Counted from the stretch's first letter, positions 44,190-53,725 are shown. The stretch: 64,000 nt of DNA from Autumnicola sp041679265 (GCF_041679265.1 NZ_JBGFSM010000003.1:124001-188000), one strand, 5' to 3'. Numbers and translations: made by a program. The notes: generated by a model from the letters alone, not told the origin.

Positions 44190-45029
44190 ATGTATAAATA
44201 TATAGTATCAATTTTAATGGTGGTTTTCTCTGCCAATCTTATTTTTTCTCAGGGGCACGGTCCCTTGTACGGATTACCAACCCCAACGCTGGCAAAAGGG
44301 GGAATAAATTTGAATACCGCAGGAATGAGTTTAAGTACAGAGGACGAGACCTCATATATGTTACGTTATCTGTTTTCTTATGGAATTACCGAAGATTTAC
44401 AGATCAACCTAACGACCCCCACTATGATTGAGCGGTTGGAAAATGCACCAAGAACACGAGGAAATAGTAATATGCCTGCCAATGGAGATATAGAAGCTTC
44501 CTTATGGTACAGGTTCTTTTCTAATGCCTTTGGAGTGGGAAAACGTTTTGAATCTACGGCAATTTTAGGAGTTTCAGCACCTACTGATGATGTCCGCGGG
44601 CAGGTAAATGTAGGTAATTCTATTCATGGTGCGATCTCTACAGGTTATGCATCACGAACATGGTACGCCTGGTTAGGTGCAGGATACCAGTATTATTTTG
44701 AAAGGAATAATGACCAACTGGGTGATTTGCCCTATGCAAGTGCCGTGGTGGGATACCGCCCCGATATTTTTATGGGTGACTACCCCAAGCCTGACTGGAG
44801 AATATTTATAGAATCAATGGCCGAATTTCCCGGGGACAATCGCTATTCGGGACAGCAGGACTTCAATGATGAGAGAAGCAAGAAAATATTGGTGGGGCCT
44901 TCCTTTTTGGGTTTGTACGGTGCCTGGGGAATTTCCATTGGAGCTATGTTCCCTGTGGTTCAGAATCTAACCCCCAGCGCAGTGAAGGAAAATTACAGGT
45001 TGGCGATTAATTTAAGTTACTGGTTATAA
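44190..45029 (+). CDS. outer-membrane beta-barrel protein, transporter-like
   Basis: A 279-residue protein with a signal peptide (residues 1-20, ending IFSQG). The rest alternates in a barrel pattern with aromatic ends (LRYLFSYGITEDLQINL, GYASRTWYAWLGAGYQYYF) and ends in aromatic SYWL, the outer-membrane sorting signal. It resembles the general transporter or MetA-pathway phenol-degradation-like barrels. Location between a MerT-like and an HMA protein suggests a metal-related role; the substrate is not known. Confidence 0.65.
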   Translation: MYKYIVSILMVVFSANLIFSQGHGPLYGLPTPTLAKGGINLNTAGMSLSTEDETSYMLRYLFSYGITEDLQINLTTPTMIERLENAPRTRGNSNMPANGDIEASLWYRFFSNAFGVGKRFESTAILGVSAPTDDVRGQVNVGNSIHGAISTGYASRTWYAWLGAGYQYYFERNNDQLGDLPYASAVVGYRPDIFMGDYPKPDWRIFIESMAEFPGDNRYSGQQDFNDERSKKILVGPSFLGLYGAWGISIGAMFPVVQNLTPSAVKENYRLAINLSYWL

Positions 45030-45052
45030 TATAAATTTTAAAAATTAAAAAG

Positions 45053-45538
45053 ATGAAAAATATCGTATTCATTATGATAATTGTGGTTTTAGGCACCTTT
45101 AGTTCCAACGCCCAAATCCAAAAAGTAGATCAGGAAGTTTTTGGAATGGACTGCGCACCTTGTGCATACGGTCTGGAACGTGGACTTAAAAAAATGGACG
45201 GATTGCAAACTGTAAAAGTGAGCCTTAATGATGGGAAAGCCTATCTGGAACTTTCGGAAAATAACAGCTTAAGCCTGAAACAAATTCAGGAAGAGGTAAA
45301 GAAAAACGGTTTTTCCGCTAAAAAAGCAGAAGTGGTCATCAAAGGAAAATTGATAAATAAAAATGGAGGTTTTGAACTTCAAACCGCTTCGGAAACCTAT
45401 AGCATCGTTAACAGTGCTTCGGGCGATCTAAATTCTAAGTTGAAGCCCGGTTCTGTAAAGCTAAAGGGAATTGTAGAGGACGAAGAAGATGGAAATTTAT
45501 CTGATAATTGGAAAATTAGAATTATTGAAATTCTTTAG
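45053..45538 (+). CDS. secreted HMA-domain protein (MerP-like plus OB-like tail)
   Basis: A 161-residue protein. The signal peptide is at 1-20 (ending SNAQI). The HMA domain (22-85) carries the motif GMDCAPCAYGLERGLKK. The C-terminal part (about 95-160) is beta-rich and not recognised. The HMA passes a soft metal to a transporter, here possibly the MerT-like protein. Last gene of the plus-strand unit, before a bidirectional terminator. Confidence 0.8.
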   Translation: MKNIVFIMIIVVLGTFSSNAQIQKVDQEVFGMDCAPCAYGLERGLKKMDGLQTVKVSLNDGKAYLELSENNSLSLKQIQEEVKKNGFSAKKAEVVIKGKLINKNGGFELQTASETYSIVNSASGDLNSKLKPGSVKLKGIVEDEEDGNLSDNWKIRIIEIL

Positions 45539-45561
45539 GATGAGATTATTTACTATAAAAG

Positions 45562-45597
45562 AAAAGGGCCGATTAATATTTAAATCGACCCTTTTTT
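45562..45597 (+). terminator. bidirectional terminator between convergent units
   Basis: GGG and CGATT pair with AATCG and CCC across one mismatch, with A-rich and T-rich flanks. It ends both the plus-strand unit and the CusA-type gene on the minus strand. Confidence 0.8.
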
Positions 45598-45615
45598 CAT
45601 TATCAAAATTCTAAA

Positions 45616-48600
45616 TTATTTTTCAGTTATCAAATCATACACACAAGGTATAACTAACACATTCAGAATAGTTGCTGAAAGTAAACCACCCAAAATAACA
45701 ACCGCCATAGGGCTTTGGATCTCACTTCCTGGCTCCCCTCCTTTTAAGGCCAACGGTATAAGCGCTAATCCAGTAGTAAAGGCGGTCATCAAAATTGGAT
45801 TCAGTCTATCCAAGGCACCGGTTTTAATAAGTTCATAACCTTTCCAACCTTCTTTTCTTAGATCTTCATATCTCGATACGAGTAAGATTCCATTTCGGGT
45901 TGCTATTCCAAAAAGACTTATAAATCCAATAGTAGAAGCTATACTTACAATTCCTGAGGTAAAGTAAACGATCAGGATTCCGCCAATAAGTGCCAATGGC
46001 AAATTGATAAGCACAACAAATGCCAGCTTTACATTATTGAACTCAAAATAAAGCAACAAAAAGATCACAAAAATGGCTATCACGGCAGTGATTAACAGCA
46101 TTTGCGAAGCTCTCGACTCACTTTCGAACTGCCCGCCATACTGTACCCTGTAACCTTCCGGAATATTCACCGAAGAATTTACAGTTTCCCGAATCTCTTC
46201 TACCGCACTTCTCAAGTCACGGCCCTGCACATTAGCGGCAACGACAATTTTACGCTGCACATCTTCCCTGCTTATGGTATTAGGGCTGCTAACCGAAGAA
46301 ACTTGTGCCAGCTGCTCCAGTGGTACCTGTGATCCATTTGGCAGGCCAATTAAAGCGGTTTTGATTTTCTCAATGCTATTTCTGAAACCTTCTTCATAAC
46401 GTACCACCAGATCAAAATACTTCTGTCCTTCATAGATCTCCCCCACTTCGTGTCCTGCAAAAGCCACATCCACCTGCTCCATCAGCTGGCCAACTGTCAT
46501 TCCGTAAGCGGAAAGGATCTGAAGTTTTGGAGTGATCTTGATCTGCGGTACCTCGATCTGCTGATCTACAGCTACATCAGCAAGTCCGTCGATAGGTTTT
46601 ATATTTTCCTCCACGCTTTTACCTATTTCATATAACTGTTGCAGATCAGGGCCAAAAATTTTGATCGCGATATTGGCCCTGGTTCCTGAGAGCATATGAT
46701 CTATACGGTGGGCAATAGGCTGTCCAAGGGTGATATTAGCACCAGGAACGATGCTGAGTTTATTTCTAACATCTTCAAAAAATTCCTCCTTGGACTTATC
46801 TTCCAGGGTAAACGGGACATCGATCTCGGCGGCATTCACCCCCTGGGCATGCTCGTCCAATTCTGCTCTTCCTGTTCTTCTGGTAACCACAGCAACTTCC
46901 GGCATCTCAAGCAACAATTGCTCTACCTGTTTCCCGGTCTTATTGCTTTCTTCCAGCGACATTCCCGGAGGACCAACCACACTAATTACCATAGAACCCT
47001 CATTAAATTCCGGAAGAAAACTTCTTCCTAATTGAGTAAAGAAGGCAATACTCAGTAAAAAAGCGATCACTGTGACCGTTATCACTGTTTTGGGAATCCT
47101 TAATGCTCTATTTAGAATATCAGCATAAGACTTCTGTAACCATCTTTCAACTTTAGTCCCTTCAGCCTGTTTCTTCAGCATCTTTTCCTTTTTCAGAAGA
47201 TATGTGCATAAAACAGGAGTGACGGTTACTGCAACCACTAAAGAAGTCAGGACTGAAGTTATAAATGCTATTCCGAGAGGCTTCAGCAATCGCCCTTCCA
47301 TTCCGCCAAGGAAAAATAGCGGTACAAAAGACACAATAATGATAAGTGTCGCAATAATGATCGAACTCCTAATTTCAACCGAAGCTTCTCTTACCACTGT
47401 AATAACCCCCTGCCTTTCAGCTTTTGGTTTTCGGATGTTCTCCCGCAGGCGTTTATAAACGTTCTCAACATCAATGATGGCATCATCTACCAAAGCTCCA
47501 ATAGCAATAGCCATACCTCCTAAACTCATTGTATTGATGGTATACCCAAGCATCTTCAGAACAATTATGGACACCAATAATGAAATTGGAATTGCCAGCA
47601 GCGAAATTAGAGTAGTACGCCAGTTCATTAAAAAAATAAAAAGTACGATCACTACAAAAAATGCTCCTTCCAGCAGCGTCATATTAAGATTACTTATGGA
47701 AGCATCAATAAAATCGGCTTGCCGGAAGATCTGGCTTTTGATCTCTACGCTTTCAGGTAAACTGATTTCCAGTTCAGCGATGGCTTCATCAAGCCTTTCG
47801 GTAAGCTCCAGCGTATTTACATCGGGTTGCTTGGAAATGGTAAGGATAACCGCAGGTTCTGCATTCAGGGAACCATCACCAATCTTATCGGCAGCTCCTA
47901 TCTGCACTTCAGCCACGTCTTTGATCTTGATGCTCTGGCCATTTACCTGCTTCACCACAGCTTCTTCCAAATCTTCTAAAGCATAAGCTCTTCCGTTTCC
48001 TTTAATGATATACTGGTTTCCATATTCATTCAGGAAGCCACCCGGGGCATTAGTATTCGCTTCACGGACTTTCTCGGTAAGCTCTTCGAGGCTCACGTCG
48101 TAATATTTCATTTTCCCGGGATTAGCAAAAACCTGGTATTGCTTATAATCGCCTCCAATCACCACTACGTTGGCAATCCCTCCTATAGCCTTAATACGCG
48201 GACGAATCTGCCAGTCAGATAATGTTCTTAACTCCATTGGTCTAAGACTGTCTGAAGTGACTCCCAGCAACATTACTTCTCCCATAATGGAAGAAATAGG
48301 TGCCATTGTGGGAGCGCCGATCCCACTGGGCAGGTTTTCACGAACCATGGGAATACGTTCACTTACGATCTGTCTGGCTTTATAAATATCGGTGCCCCAG
48401 TCGAATTCAACCCAAACGATAGAAATTCCTGCCGCAGAAGAAGAACGAATCCTTCTCACATTTGGCGAGCCATTCATCGCGGTCTCAAGCTGGTAGGTCA
48501 CTAGTTTCTCTACTTCTTCCGACTCCATGCCGTGGGCTTCCGTAAGTATGGTCACAGTAGGTGCCGTAAGGTCCGGGAATACATCTACGTTCATGTTGCG

Positions 48601-48693
48601 CGCGAGGTAAAACCCGGTAATACTTAGTACCACTGCTGCCAGAAGAACCAGAAGCCTGTTCTGAAGCGAAATTGATAATATTTTATTTAACAT
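45616..48693 (-). CDS. CusA/CzcA-family heavy-metal RND pump
   Basis: A 1025-residue proton-driven pump with twelve helices: the TM4 motif MAIAIGALVDDAIIDVENVYK with paired Asp, and a periplasmic segment with HRIDHMLSGTRANIAIKIFG. No outer-membrane domain is fused. The CusB-type gene lies upstream on the same strand (18 bases), then a His-rich lipoprotein and the TolC gene: a full tripartite system. The Met-pair ligands of CusA that define Cu/Ag could not be located safely, so the metal is left open. Confidence 0.92.
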   Translation of the reverse strand: MLNKILSISLQNRLLVLLAAVVLSITGFYLARNMNVDVFPDLTAPTVTILTEAHGMESEEVEKLVTYQLETAMNGSPNVRRIRSSSAAGISIVWVEFDWGTDIYKARQIVSERIPMVRENLPSGIGAPTMAPISSIMGEVMLLGVTSDSLRPMELRTLSDWQIRPRIKAIGGIANVVVIGGDYKQYQVFANPGKMKYYDVSLEELTEKVREANTNAPGGFLNEYGNQYIIKGNGRAYALEDLEEAVVKQVNGQSIKIKDVAEVQIGAADKIGDGSLNAEPAVILTISKQPDVNTLELTERLDEAIAELEISLPESVEIKSQIFRQADFIDASISNLNMTLLEGAFFVVIVLFIFLMNWRTTLISLLAIPISLLVSIIVLKMLGYTINTMSLGGMAIAIGALVDDAIIDVENVYKRLRENIRKPKAERQGVITVVREASVEIRSSIIIATLIIIVSFVPLFFLGGMEGRLLKPLGIAFITSVLTSLVVAVTVTPVLCTYLLKKEKMLKKQAEGTKVERWLQKSYADILNRALRIPKTVITVTVIAFLLSIAFFTQLGRSFLPEFNEGSMVISVVGPPGMSLEESNKTGKQVEQLLLEMPEVAVVTRRTGRAELDEHAQGVNAAEIDVPFTLEDKSKEEFFEDVRNKLSIVPGANITLGQPIAHRIDHMLSGTRANIAIKIFGPDLQQLYEIGKSVEENIKPIDGLADVAVDQQIEVPQIKITPKLQILSAYGMTVGQLMEQVDVAFAGHEVGEIYEGQKYFDLVVRYEEGFRNSIEKIKTALIGLPNGSQVPLEQLAQVSSVSSPNTISREDVQRKIVVAANVQGRDLRSAVEEIRETVNSSVNIPEGYRVQYGGQFESESRASQMLLITAVIAIFVIFLLLYFEFNNVKLAFVVLINLPLALIGGILIVYFTSGIVSIASTIGFISLFGIATRNGILLVSRYEDLRKEGWKGYELIKTGALDRLNPILMTAFTTGLALIPLALKGGEPGSEIQSPMAVVILGGLLSATILNVLVIPCVYDLITEK

Positions 48694-48711
48694 CTATTTT
48701 CTTTTTCAGGA

Positions 48712-50214
48712 TTAATGATCATGGCCGTGTGCAGGAGTTGTACCGGACATAGAAGCCATTTTGACCTGGTAAAAACCTGTGGTTACCACAACTTCTCCAG
48801 CTTCAAGTCCGCTAAGAACCTGCGCGTGTTTACCATTTCGCTTCCCGATCTTTACAGGTCTTCTTTCGAAACTCTCGCCACCAGTTTGTACGATCACAGA
48901 ATAATTTCCATAATCTTCCAGTAAAGCTGCTTCAGGAACTACAATTCCATTTTCAGCTTCACCCAGAGCAATCTGGACTTCAGTAAAACTACCTTCAGGC
49001 ATTTCAACTACATCATTTACTTTGACAAATACCGGGATCATAGGTTTACGGTCTTCCACTTCCTTGCCTACCGAAATTATTGAGCTATCTGAACCTTCCA
49101 CTTCTTTCCAGTCCCCATTATCAGTCTTATACCAAACATTGGCAATGGATTCTTTAGTTGGATTGTGAGAGGCACTTAATTGAGTTCTCAGTAATCGTGA
49201 TTTATCGGTTCCAATGGTGACTAGGTTCGCTCCCTGCTCTACATAATTTCCGTTAGAGGTACTGATGGATTTAATAAATCCGTCGAAGGGAGCTCTAATT
49301 TGCTTTCCGCCTGCGCCGTAATTGGAGCCAAGCGCCCGGTAATTCGCTTCGGATACGCGAAAATCGCTTTCCACCTTTTCGAATTCCGCCTTGGGAACGA
49401 TCTTATCCTGGTAGAGTTCTTTCTTCCGTTCATATTCCGCTTTAGCCTGATCATACCTAGCTTTAGCCTGGGCGATCTCTGCCTGTACATTATTGGAAGA
49501 AAGTCCTTCACTGCTCAGGTTCATCAATAATTGTCCTCTTTTCACCTCGGTGCCTTCTGTAAGGTTTTCTGAAACAAAATTCACCATTCCATTAGCTCCT
49601 GCCGCCAGGGTCTTATAAGTTCCCGGGGCAGCTTGCCAAATTCCGGAAGTATGAACAACATCATACACTTCTCCCTGTGTGACAGGTTCCGTCTGAAAAT
49701 CGATTTTCCAGGCCTGCTCCTTTAAAAAGCTGATGCCGCCTTCTTCTGCTTCCGCTACATTCTTTGAAGCTTCTTCTGCAGAAGCATAAACCTGTACATC
49801 TTCGATCACGATCCTATCTGAATACTCAGGAGTTTTCAGATCAAAGACCAGATCATAGGTTCCAGGCGCTTTCGGCTGTAAAGCGGGTGAAAAAATTCCT
49901 GGGGATGAAGGGGCATCCACCTTATGGCGAATTCCGCTTTCTCCCGTAATAAGGCTCACCGTTACTGAACCTTTACGAACAGGTTGATGTTTGTCCAACA
50001 CCGTAAAATGAGCTGCAAATTTGCTGGTTCTACCTTCCACCAAAGCCGGAAATTCCACGAAAAGTTCTGTTTGGTCTGTCCAGATGGTTTTACTAATCGC
50101 AGGAACTTCAGAGCCTACATGGTTTCCTTCTGCATCATGCGCGTGTTCTGCTTCCTCGTTATTTCCGCAGGAAAAAAGAAAAAGTGCGATGCATGTTATA
50201 TAAATATATTTCAT
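48712..50214 (-). CDS. RND periplasmic adaptor lipoprotein, CusB-type
   Basis: A 500-residue membrane-fusion protein. The lipobox is FLFSCGN (Cys16); a His-rich stretch EEAEHAHDAEGNHVG follows. An N-terminal extra domain of about 120 residues (WTDQTELFVEFPAL to VQVYASAEEA) precedes the usual hairpin and barrel. The extreme C-terminus is GHDH. The extra domain and His-tail suggest metal capture in the periplasm. Confidence 0.9.
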   Translation of the reverse strand: MKYIYITCIALFLFSCGNNEEAEHAHDAEGNHVGSEVPAISKTIWTDQTELFVEFPALVEGRTSKFAAHFTVLDKHQPVRKGSVTVSLITGESGIRHKVDAPSSPGIFSPALQPKAPGTYDLVFDLKTPEYSDRIVIEDVQVYASAEEASKNVAEAEEGGISFLKEQAWKIDFQTEPVTQGEVYDVVHTSGIWQAAPGTYKTLAAGANGMVNFVSENLTEGTEVKRGQLLMNLSSEGLSSNNVQAEIAQAKARYDQAKAEYERKKELYQDKIVPKAEFEKVESDFRVSEANYRALGSNYGAGGKQIRAPFDGFIKSISTSNGNYVEQGANLVTIGTDKSRLLRTQLSASHNPTKESIANVWYKTDNGDWKEVEGSDSSIISVGKEVEDRKPMIPVFVKVNDVVEMPEGSFTEVQIALGEAENGIVVPEAALLEDYGNYSVIVQTGGESFERRPVKIGKRNGKHAQVLSGLEAGEVVVTTGFYQVKMASMSGTTPAHGHDH

Positions 50215-50229
50215 GTTAAATTTCTATTT

Positions 50230-50508
50230 TTAATGATCTTCATGCTCGGTTCCATCATCATGCGTATGATGATCAGATTCTTCATGCATTTCCAATGAAT
50301 CCTCACCTACTTTAAATTCTTCCTGCTCCAAATGATCTTCGTTCATGTGATTACCATCCTCATCATGAGCATGCCCATGCTCTTCCTCCGCTGCATGAGC
50401 TTCGGTGCCTTCTTCATGTTCATGACCGTGGTCTTCATTAGCGGTTTCTCTACAAGCTGAAAAACTGAATATTAACAGGGTTGCGAAAAATAAATTCTTG
50501 AAATTCAT
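50230..50508 (-). CDS. small His/Glu-rich lipoprotein
   Basis: A 92-residue protein: signal peptide with lipobox FSAC (Cys19), then an almost unbroken acidic, His-rich tail (HGHEHEEGTEAHAAEEEHGH and more). It has no fold motif and is likely disordered, working as a metal sponge in the periplasm. It lies between the adaptor and TolC genes, 15 bases from each, so it is part of the pump operon. Confidence 0.7.
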   Translation of the reverse strand: MNFKNLFFATLLIFSFSACRETANEDHGHEHEEGTEAHAAEEEHGHAHDEDGNHMNEDHLEQEEFKVGEDSLEMHEESDHHTHDDGTEHEDH

Positions 50509-50524
50509 ATTTTTAAATTTTTAA

Positions 50525-51709
50525 TTATAATTGATGTTTTAATAGTGTTGCTTTTAGCTGGAGGAGTTCTTTCTCCATTTCCAGCTTCTTATTGTAAGCC
50601 TGCCTGTAGAATTCAACTTCCCGGTAATAATCCAGAAAGGAAAGTTCACCAAGCTCGTAGGCTTTAAATAAAAGTTCTTCGGAATTAAGATCCTTGAAAG
50701 TCTCCTCATATTCCTCAAATTTTCTTTTTAATAATTGATATTGCTGATAGTTCTCTTGGAAGCGGGTGTAAAGTTCCGCGGTTTCGACACCCGTATTGGC
50801 CTGGGTAAACTCCAGATTTGCTTTAGCTGCCTTCACTTTATTATTACTATTCCACAGAGGAATTGAGAGGCCGCCTAAGAACCCGGAATAATTACTGGAA
50901 TTCACTCCCTGATAATTATAGCCTATGCTTAGGTCGGGAAGGATCTTATTCTTTTCCAGTTTTACCTGCTGCTCAGCCAAAGCTTCACGGGCAGTTAATT
51001 GCTGAACCACCGCGTCTGCGGAAAGTTTTTCTTCCCATAGCGTCTCCATAGGTGCTATTTCAGAATCTTCCATCAACTGGATCTGATCTATATTAACAGC
51101 ATTTCCACCATTTAAGTTCTGCAGATCTAAAAGCGTATTCCTGATCTGGAATTCAATCTGGTCTATTTCAAACTGTTCCTGCAACCAGGCTATTTTAGAT
51201 TTATTGAGTTCCAAAATACCGATCTGTTCCGCATCAAATAAACGCCGAATCTGATCATAAACCTGTTTGGCCTGCTCAACTCTCTCCTGCTCCAGCTTCT
51301 TTCGCTTCTGCAAAATTTGTAGCTCCAAAAGCTGTTTTTTAGCATTTAAAAGTATTTCCTGCCGCATGGCATTATACTCAAATTCAAGTAGTTCTTTCTG
51401 CCTTTCTATCCTTTTGCTCCTAGCACTGTAAACGCTGGGGAATTCAAAGCGCTGTGAAATTTGATACTCTGAATAATTACCGGTCTCATGCTCTCCAAAC
51501 GGAAGGTAGAAGGCTGAAACCTCAGGATCCTGCAGGTTGTTATCTGTCTTGTTGCTAAGGGTCTGACTGGCCATGTATGACTCGTAAGCCTTGAGCTGCC
51601 TGTTATTCCGGCTTATTTCATTCAGAATACCTTTTACTCCGGGACTTTGAGCAAAAGAGCCAATAGAGATAAGGATTCCGCAAATAGCGGAAACTATATA
51701 TCTGTACAT
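50525..51709 (-). CDS. TolC-family outer-membrane efflux protein
   Basis: A 394-residue protein with a signal peptide (1-20, ending SFAQS). The OEP pattern is long amphipathic helices with NNLQDPEVSAFYLPFGEHE at the start of the first repeat and LPDLSIGYNYQGV in the second. It forms the outer-membrane channel of the CusABC-type pump encoded just downstream. First gene of this operon, or second after the His-rich protein at 51783. Confidence 0.9.
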   Translation of the reverse strand: MYRYIVSAICGILISIGSFAQSPGVKGILNEISRNNRQLKAYESYMASQTLSNKTDNNLQDPEVSAFYLPFGEHETGNYSEYQISQRFEFPSVYSARSKRIERQKELLEFEYNAMRQEILLNAKKQLLELQILQKRKKLEQERVEQAKQVYDQIRRLFDAEQIGILELNKSKIAWLQEQFEIDQIEFQIRNTLLDLQNLNGGNAVNIDQIQLMEDSEIAPMETLWEEKLSADAVVQQLTAREALAEQQVKLEKNKILPDLSIGYNYQGVNSSNYSGFLGGLSIPLWNSNNKVKAAKANLEFTQANTGVETAELYTRFQENYQQYQLLKRKFEEYEETFKDLNSEELLFKAYELGELSFLDYYREVEFYRQAYNKKLEMEKELLQLKATLLKHQL

Positions 51710-51782
51710 AAATTTTGATTTTAGTTTAATCTATAAAACAAGGGGCTGCCTGCTGTTAAAAAACAACGGCACGACTTAGTGA

Positions 51783-52220
51783 TTAAACTAATTGGGGCGG
51801 TCCCCGAAGCGAGAGTAACGATAAATAGGGATTGAAATAATGGTTGGGAGGTTGATAAATTTTTAACCTCTGTGATTCCTGATCGGTTAACACCCAATCC
51901 ACATTATAAAATTCCTGATCGGTTTTCTGTTTAATTTCTGTCTTTTGAAATTTGAAATTTTCCGAATGTTCTTTTAGAACGAGAATCTCACTGGAAGTAG
52001 AGGTATGAGAGTGAATTGCTAATAGATAGGATAGAAAACCTCCTGATTTATTCTCTTCGTTCTTATCCTGGTGCTGATGATTTTCACCTGAATGATGATG
52101 CGCAATCTCCTCTTTCTTCTCCTCATGTTCGTGATGTGCATGAGGTATGACCTGATGAAAGGACATCAGCATAAAAATGCTGAGAAGAAATAAGGCTTTT
52201 ATTTGATTTTTTATTTGCAC
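51783..52220 (-). CDS. His-rich secreted protein of unknown function
   Basis: A 145-residue protein with an N-terminal hydrophobic segment (8-22) and a His/Glu-rich middle (HAHHEHEEKKEEIAHHHSGE). The rest shows no known domain and ends in a short basic/hydrophobic tail. Proteins of this kind precede TolC-type genes in flavobacterial copper operons; I have no name for them. Probably a periplasmic metal binder. Confidence 0.6.
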   Translation of the reverse strand: MQIKNQIKALFLLSIFMLMSFHQVIPHAHHEHEEKKEEIAHHHSGENHQHQDKNEENKSGGFLSYLLAIHSHTSTSSEILVLKEHSENFKFQKTEIKQKTDQEFYNVDWVLTDQESQRLKIYQPPNHYFNPYLSLLSLRGPPQLV

Positions 52221-52267
52221 AGATTACAAAAATAGCAATTTATAGCAGAGAATCGATAAATAATAAA

Positions 52268-52302
52268 ATAAACCATAAGAACCTTGGCCCTTATGGTTTA
52301 TA
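52268..52302 (-). terminator. terminator of the DsrE/DoxX unit
   Basis: AAACCATAAG and CTTATGGTTT form a perfect ten-base stem around ten bases, with a T-rich stretch after it on the minus strand. Confidence 0.8.
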
Positions 52303-52328
52303 CTTCAACTAATTAAATATTCTAACTA

Positions 52329-52751
52329 TTAAAGCTCTATGCTCAAATAGCCTTTCTTTTGAAGTTGAAAATCATGCAAGATGCCATTGTCTACGACTTC
52401 AAGTTCTTCAGGAATATATTCTTTACTGACTTTGAATTTTTTCAGAGAAAACCCACACACCACAATTTTTACATGGGCTTTTTGAGCTTTTTCAATAAAT
52501 TTTTTCATCATTTCCTTATCAGTGAGATCTTCAACAGTTTTTCCGCAGATGATCGCCTGAAAATCGCCAAAACTTTTTCCATCTTCTTCCGCCAGGGCTT
52601 CAGCCGTTAATATTATAGGCTGGAGTTGGGGGATTTTTTTAGTGAGCACCACATAATTATGTGAGTGGTGATCCTGTTTGGAGGTTTGCGCGTTTAATAC
52701 ATTTGTGAATGTTAGTGTAAGGATAAATAATCCTAAAATTAGCTTTTTCAT
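52329..52751 (-). CDS. secreted DsrE-family protein
   Basis: A 140-residue protein with a signal peptide (1-21, ending LNAQT) and a DsrE-like alpha/beta domain: QAIICGKTVEDLT and KIVVCGFSLKKFKV, with two Cys in the places of family sulfur carriers. It is exported, unlike classical DsrE. Overlaps the DoxX gene by four bases (ATGA), so it is coupled. Likely handles sulfur or metal thiolates; this is inference. Confidence 0.78.
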   Translation of the reverse strand: MKKLILGLFILTLTFTNVLNAQTSKQDHHSHNYVVLTKKIPQLQPIILTAEALAEEDGKSFGDFQAIICGKTVEDLTDKEMMKKFIEKAQKAHVKIVVCGFSLKKFKVSKEYIPEELEVVDNGILHDFQLQKKGYLSIEL

Positions 52752-53155
52752 AATTTTTCTTTTTTAAAAGTTTGAATATCGTTTAATATAAAAAACAGGA
52801 GACCTCCTACGATTGCTATATTTTTAAAAAGAGGTCCTAAAGTGTGAATCTGTCCAACCTGGACGGTTAATGTAATTGGTATAATAACAGCAGCCAGAGC
52901 TATCGCGGCCCAGCGGGTTTTAAAACCAATCAGAAGAAAAAACCCTGCAATCATCATTACTATTCCCGATATGATCACCAGGTACTCCGGATTCCCAAAA
53001 AAGTAGGCAATCCCTTTAAACCTTGCCTGATCAATTCGGTTTAATGTCTTTTCAAGATTTAATATATGGTTAAAGCTCGCTACTAAAAATATTCCGCTAA
53101 GTAATATGCGAAATAGCTGTACCGATCTATAGGATACAGAAATTTTTGCTTTCAT
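52748..53155 (-). CDS. DoxX-family membrane protein
   Basis: A 135-residue protein from the ATG at 53155 (MKAKISVSYRSVQLFRILL); the frame is open to 53221, where another ATG overlaps the upstream stop as ATGA, giving 157 residues. Four helices: about 14-32, 56-75, 79-98, 110-130. DoxX proteins are small membrane redox partners linked to thiosulfate/thiol metabolism. The true start is uncertain. Confidence 0.75.
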   Translation of the reverse strand: MKAKISVSYRSVQLFRILLSGIFLVASFNHILNLEKTLNRIDQARFKGIAYFFGNPEYLVIISGIVMMIAGFFLLIGFKTRWAAIALAAVIIPITLTVQVGQIHTLGPLFKNIAIVGGLLFFILNDIQTFKKEKL

Positions 53156-53217
53156 TAATTTCAATAGTTTAGGTGTATAAATTGGTTTAGCATGACGTAT
53201 ATCTAAACCAGTTCTAG

Positions 53218-53580
53218 TCAAATCACTATTGAATATTTAGGAGGCGGGTATAATTTTTTAGAGTGGTCATTACTTTTTTGAAGTTTTCGATACTTGAATC
53301 GCTTATCTACAGAGTATGAAACTTCAGGAATATCTTTTCCTGCAGGCTGTTGATAATTATTAGAACAGATCCTGGCTAGTTTCAATACATGCACCTGGGA
53401 AGAAGCTTTAAATTGGTAGCCCAATTTCTTCATATCGTCACTTTTCTTCTCACAAATAGGATTTAATAGTACAATCTCATTAGTCTTAAGTATCAAACTA
53501 AATAATTCAGAATCTATGGTGATAAGTTTTCCGGAAAAAACCACCAGCATAGTTATCGCTATATATTGTTTTATTAGCAT
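53218..53580 (-). CDS. small protein of unknown function at the head of the DsrE/DoxX unit
   Basis: A 120-residue protein with an N-terminal hydrophobic segment (5-18) and a Cys in VLLNPICEKKSDD and in RICSNNY. The C-terminus is basic with KLYPPPKYSIVI. I do not recognise a domain. It precedes DoxX and DsrE genes and overlaps the possible upstream DoxX start by four bases. The promoter lies in the divergent region with two palindromes. Confidence 0.6.
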   Translation of the reverse strand: MLIKQYIAITMLVVFSGKLITIDSELFSLILKTNEIVLLNPICEKKSDDMKKLGYQFKASSQVHVLKLARICSNNYQQPAGKDIPEVSYSVDKRFKYRKLQKSNDHSKKLYPPPKYSIVI

Positions 53581-53616
53581 AAGAATTTCAAATATATAAG
53601 AAATGATATCTACGCC

Positions 53617-53634
53617 ATGTAACCTTTGTTACAT
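53617..53634. promoter_or_regulatory. operator 1 in the divergent region
   Basis: ATGTAAC, CTTT, GTTACAT: perfect arms of seven around four bases, the shape of a Crp/Fnr-family site. It lies 37 bases upstream of the minus-strand unit's start. Confidence 0.6.
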
Positions 53635-53644
53635 AAAAGAGATG

Positions 53645-53676
53645 TCTTCAGCTTATGTAACAATCGTTACTGAAGA
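53645..53676. promoter_or_regulatory. operator 2 in the divergent region
   Basis: ATGTAAC, AATC, GTTAC at 53655-53670 repeats the core of operator 1 (GTAAC-N4-GTTAC) and is framed by TCTTCAG and CTGAAGA, giving a 32-base imperfect palindrome. It lies about 50 bases upstream of the DUF302 start. Confidence 0.6.
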
Positions 53677-53725
53677 TCCTTTCATATAACCTTATCTTTA
53701 TGGAAAATCATTAAAAATAAGAGTT

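Noticed and set aside
47474..47986. 170-codon plus-strand frame opposite the second CusA gene
   Set aside because: Antisense shadow; the minus frame is a conserved pump.
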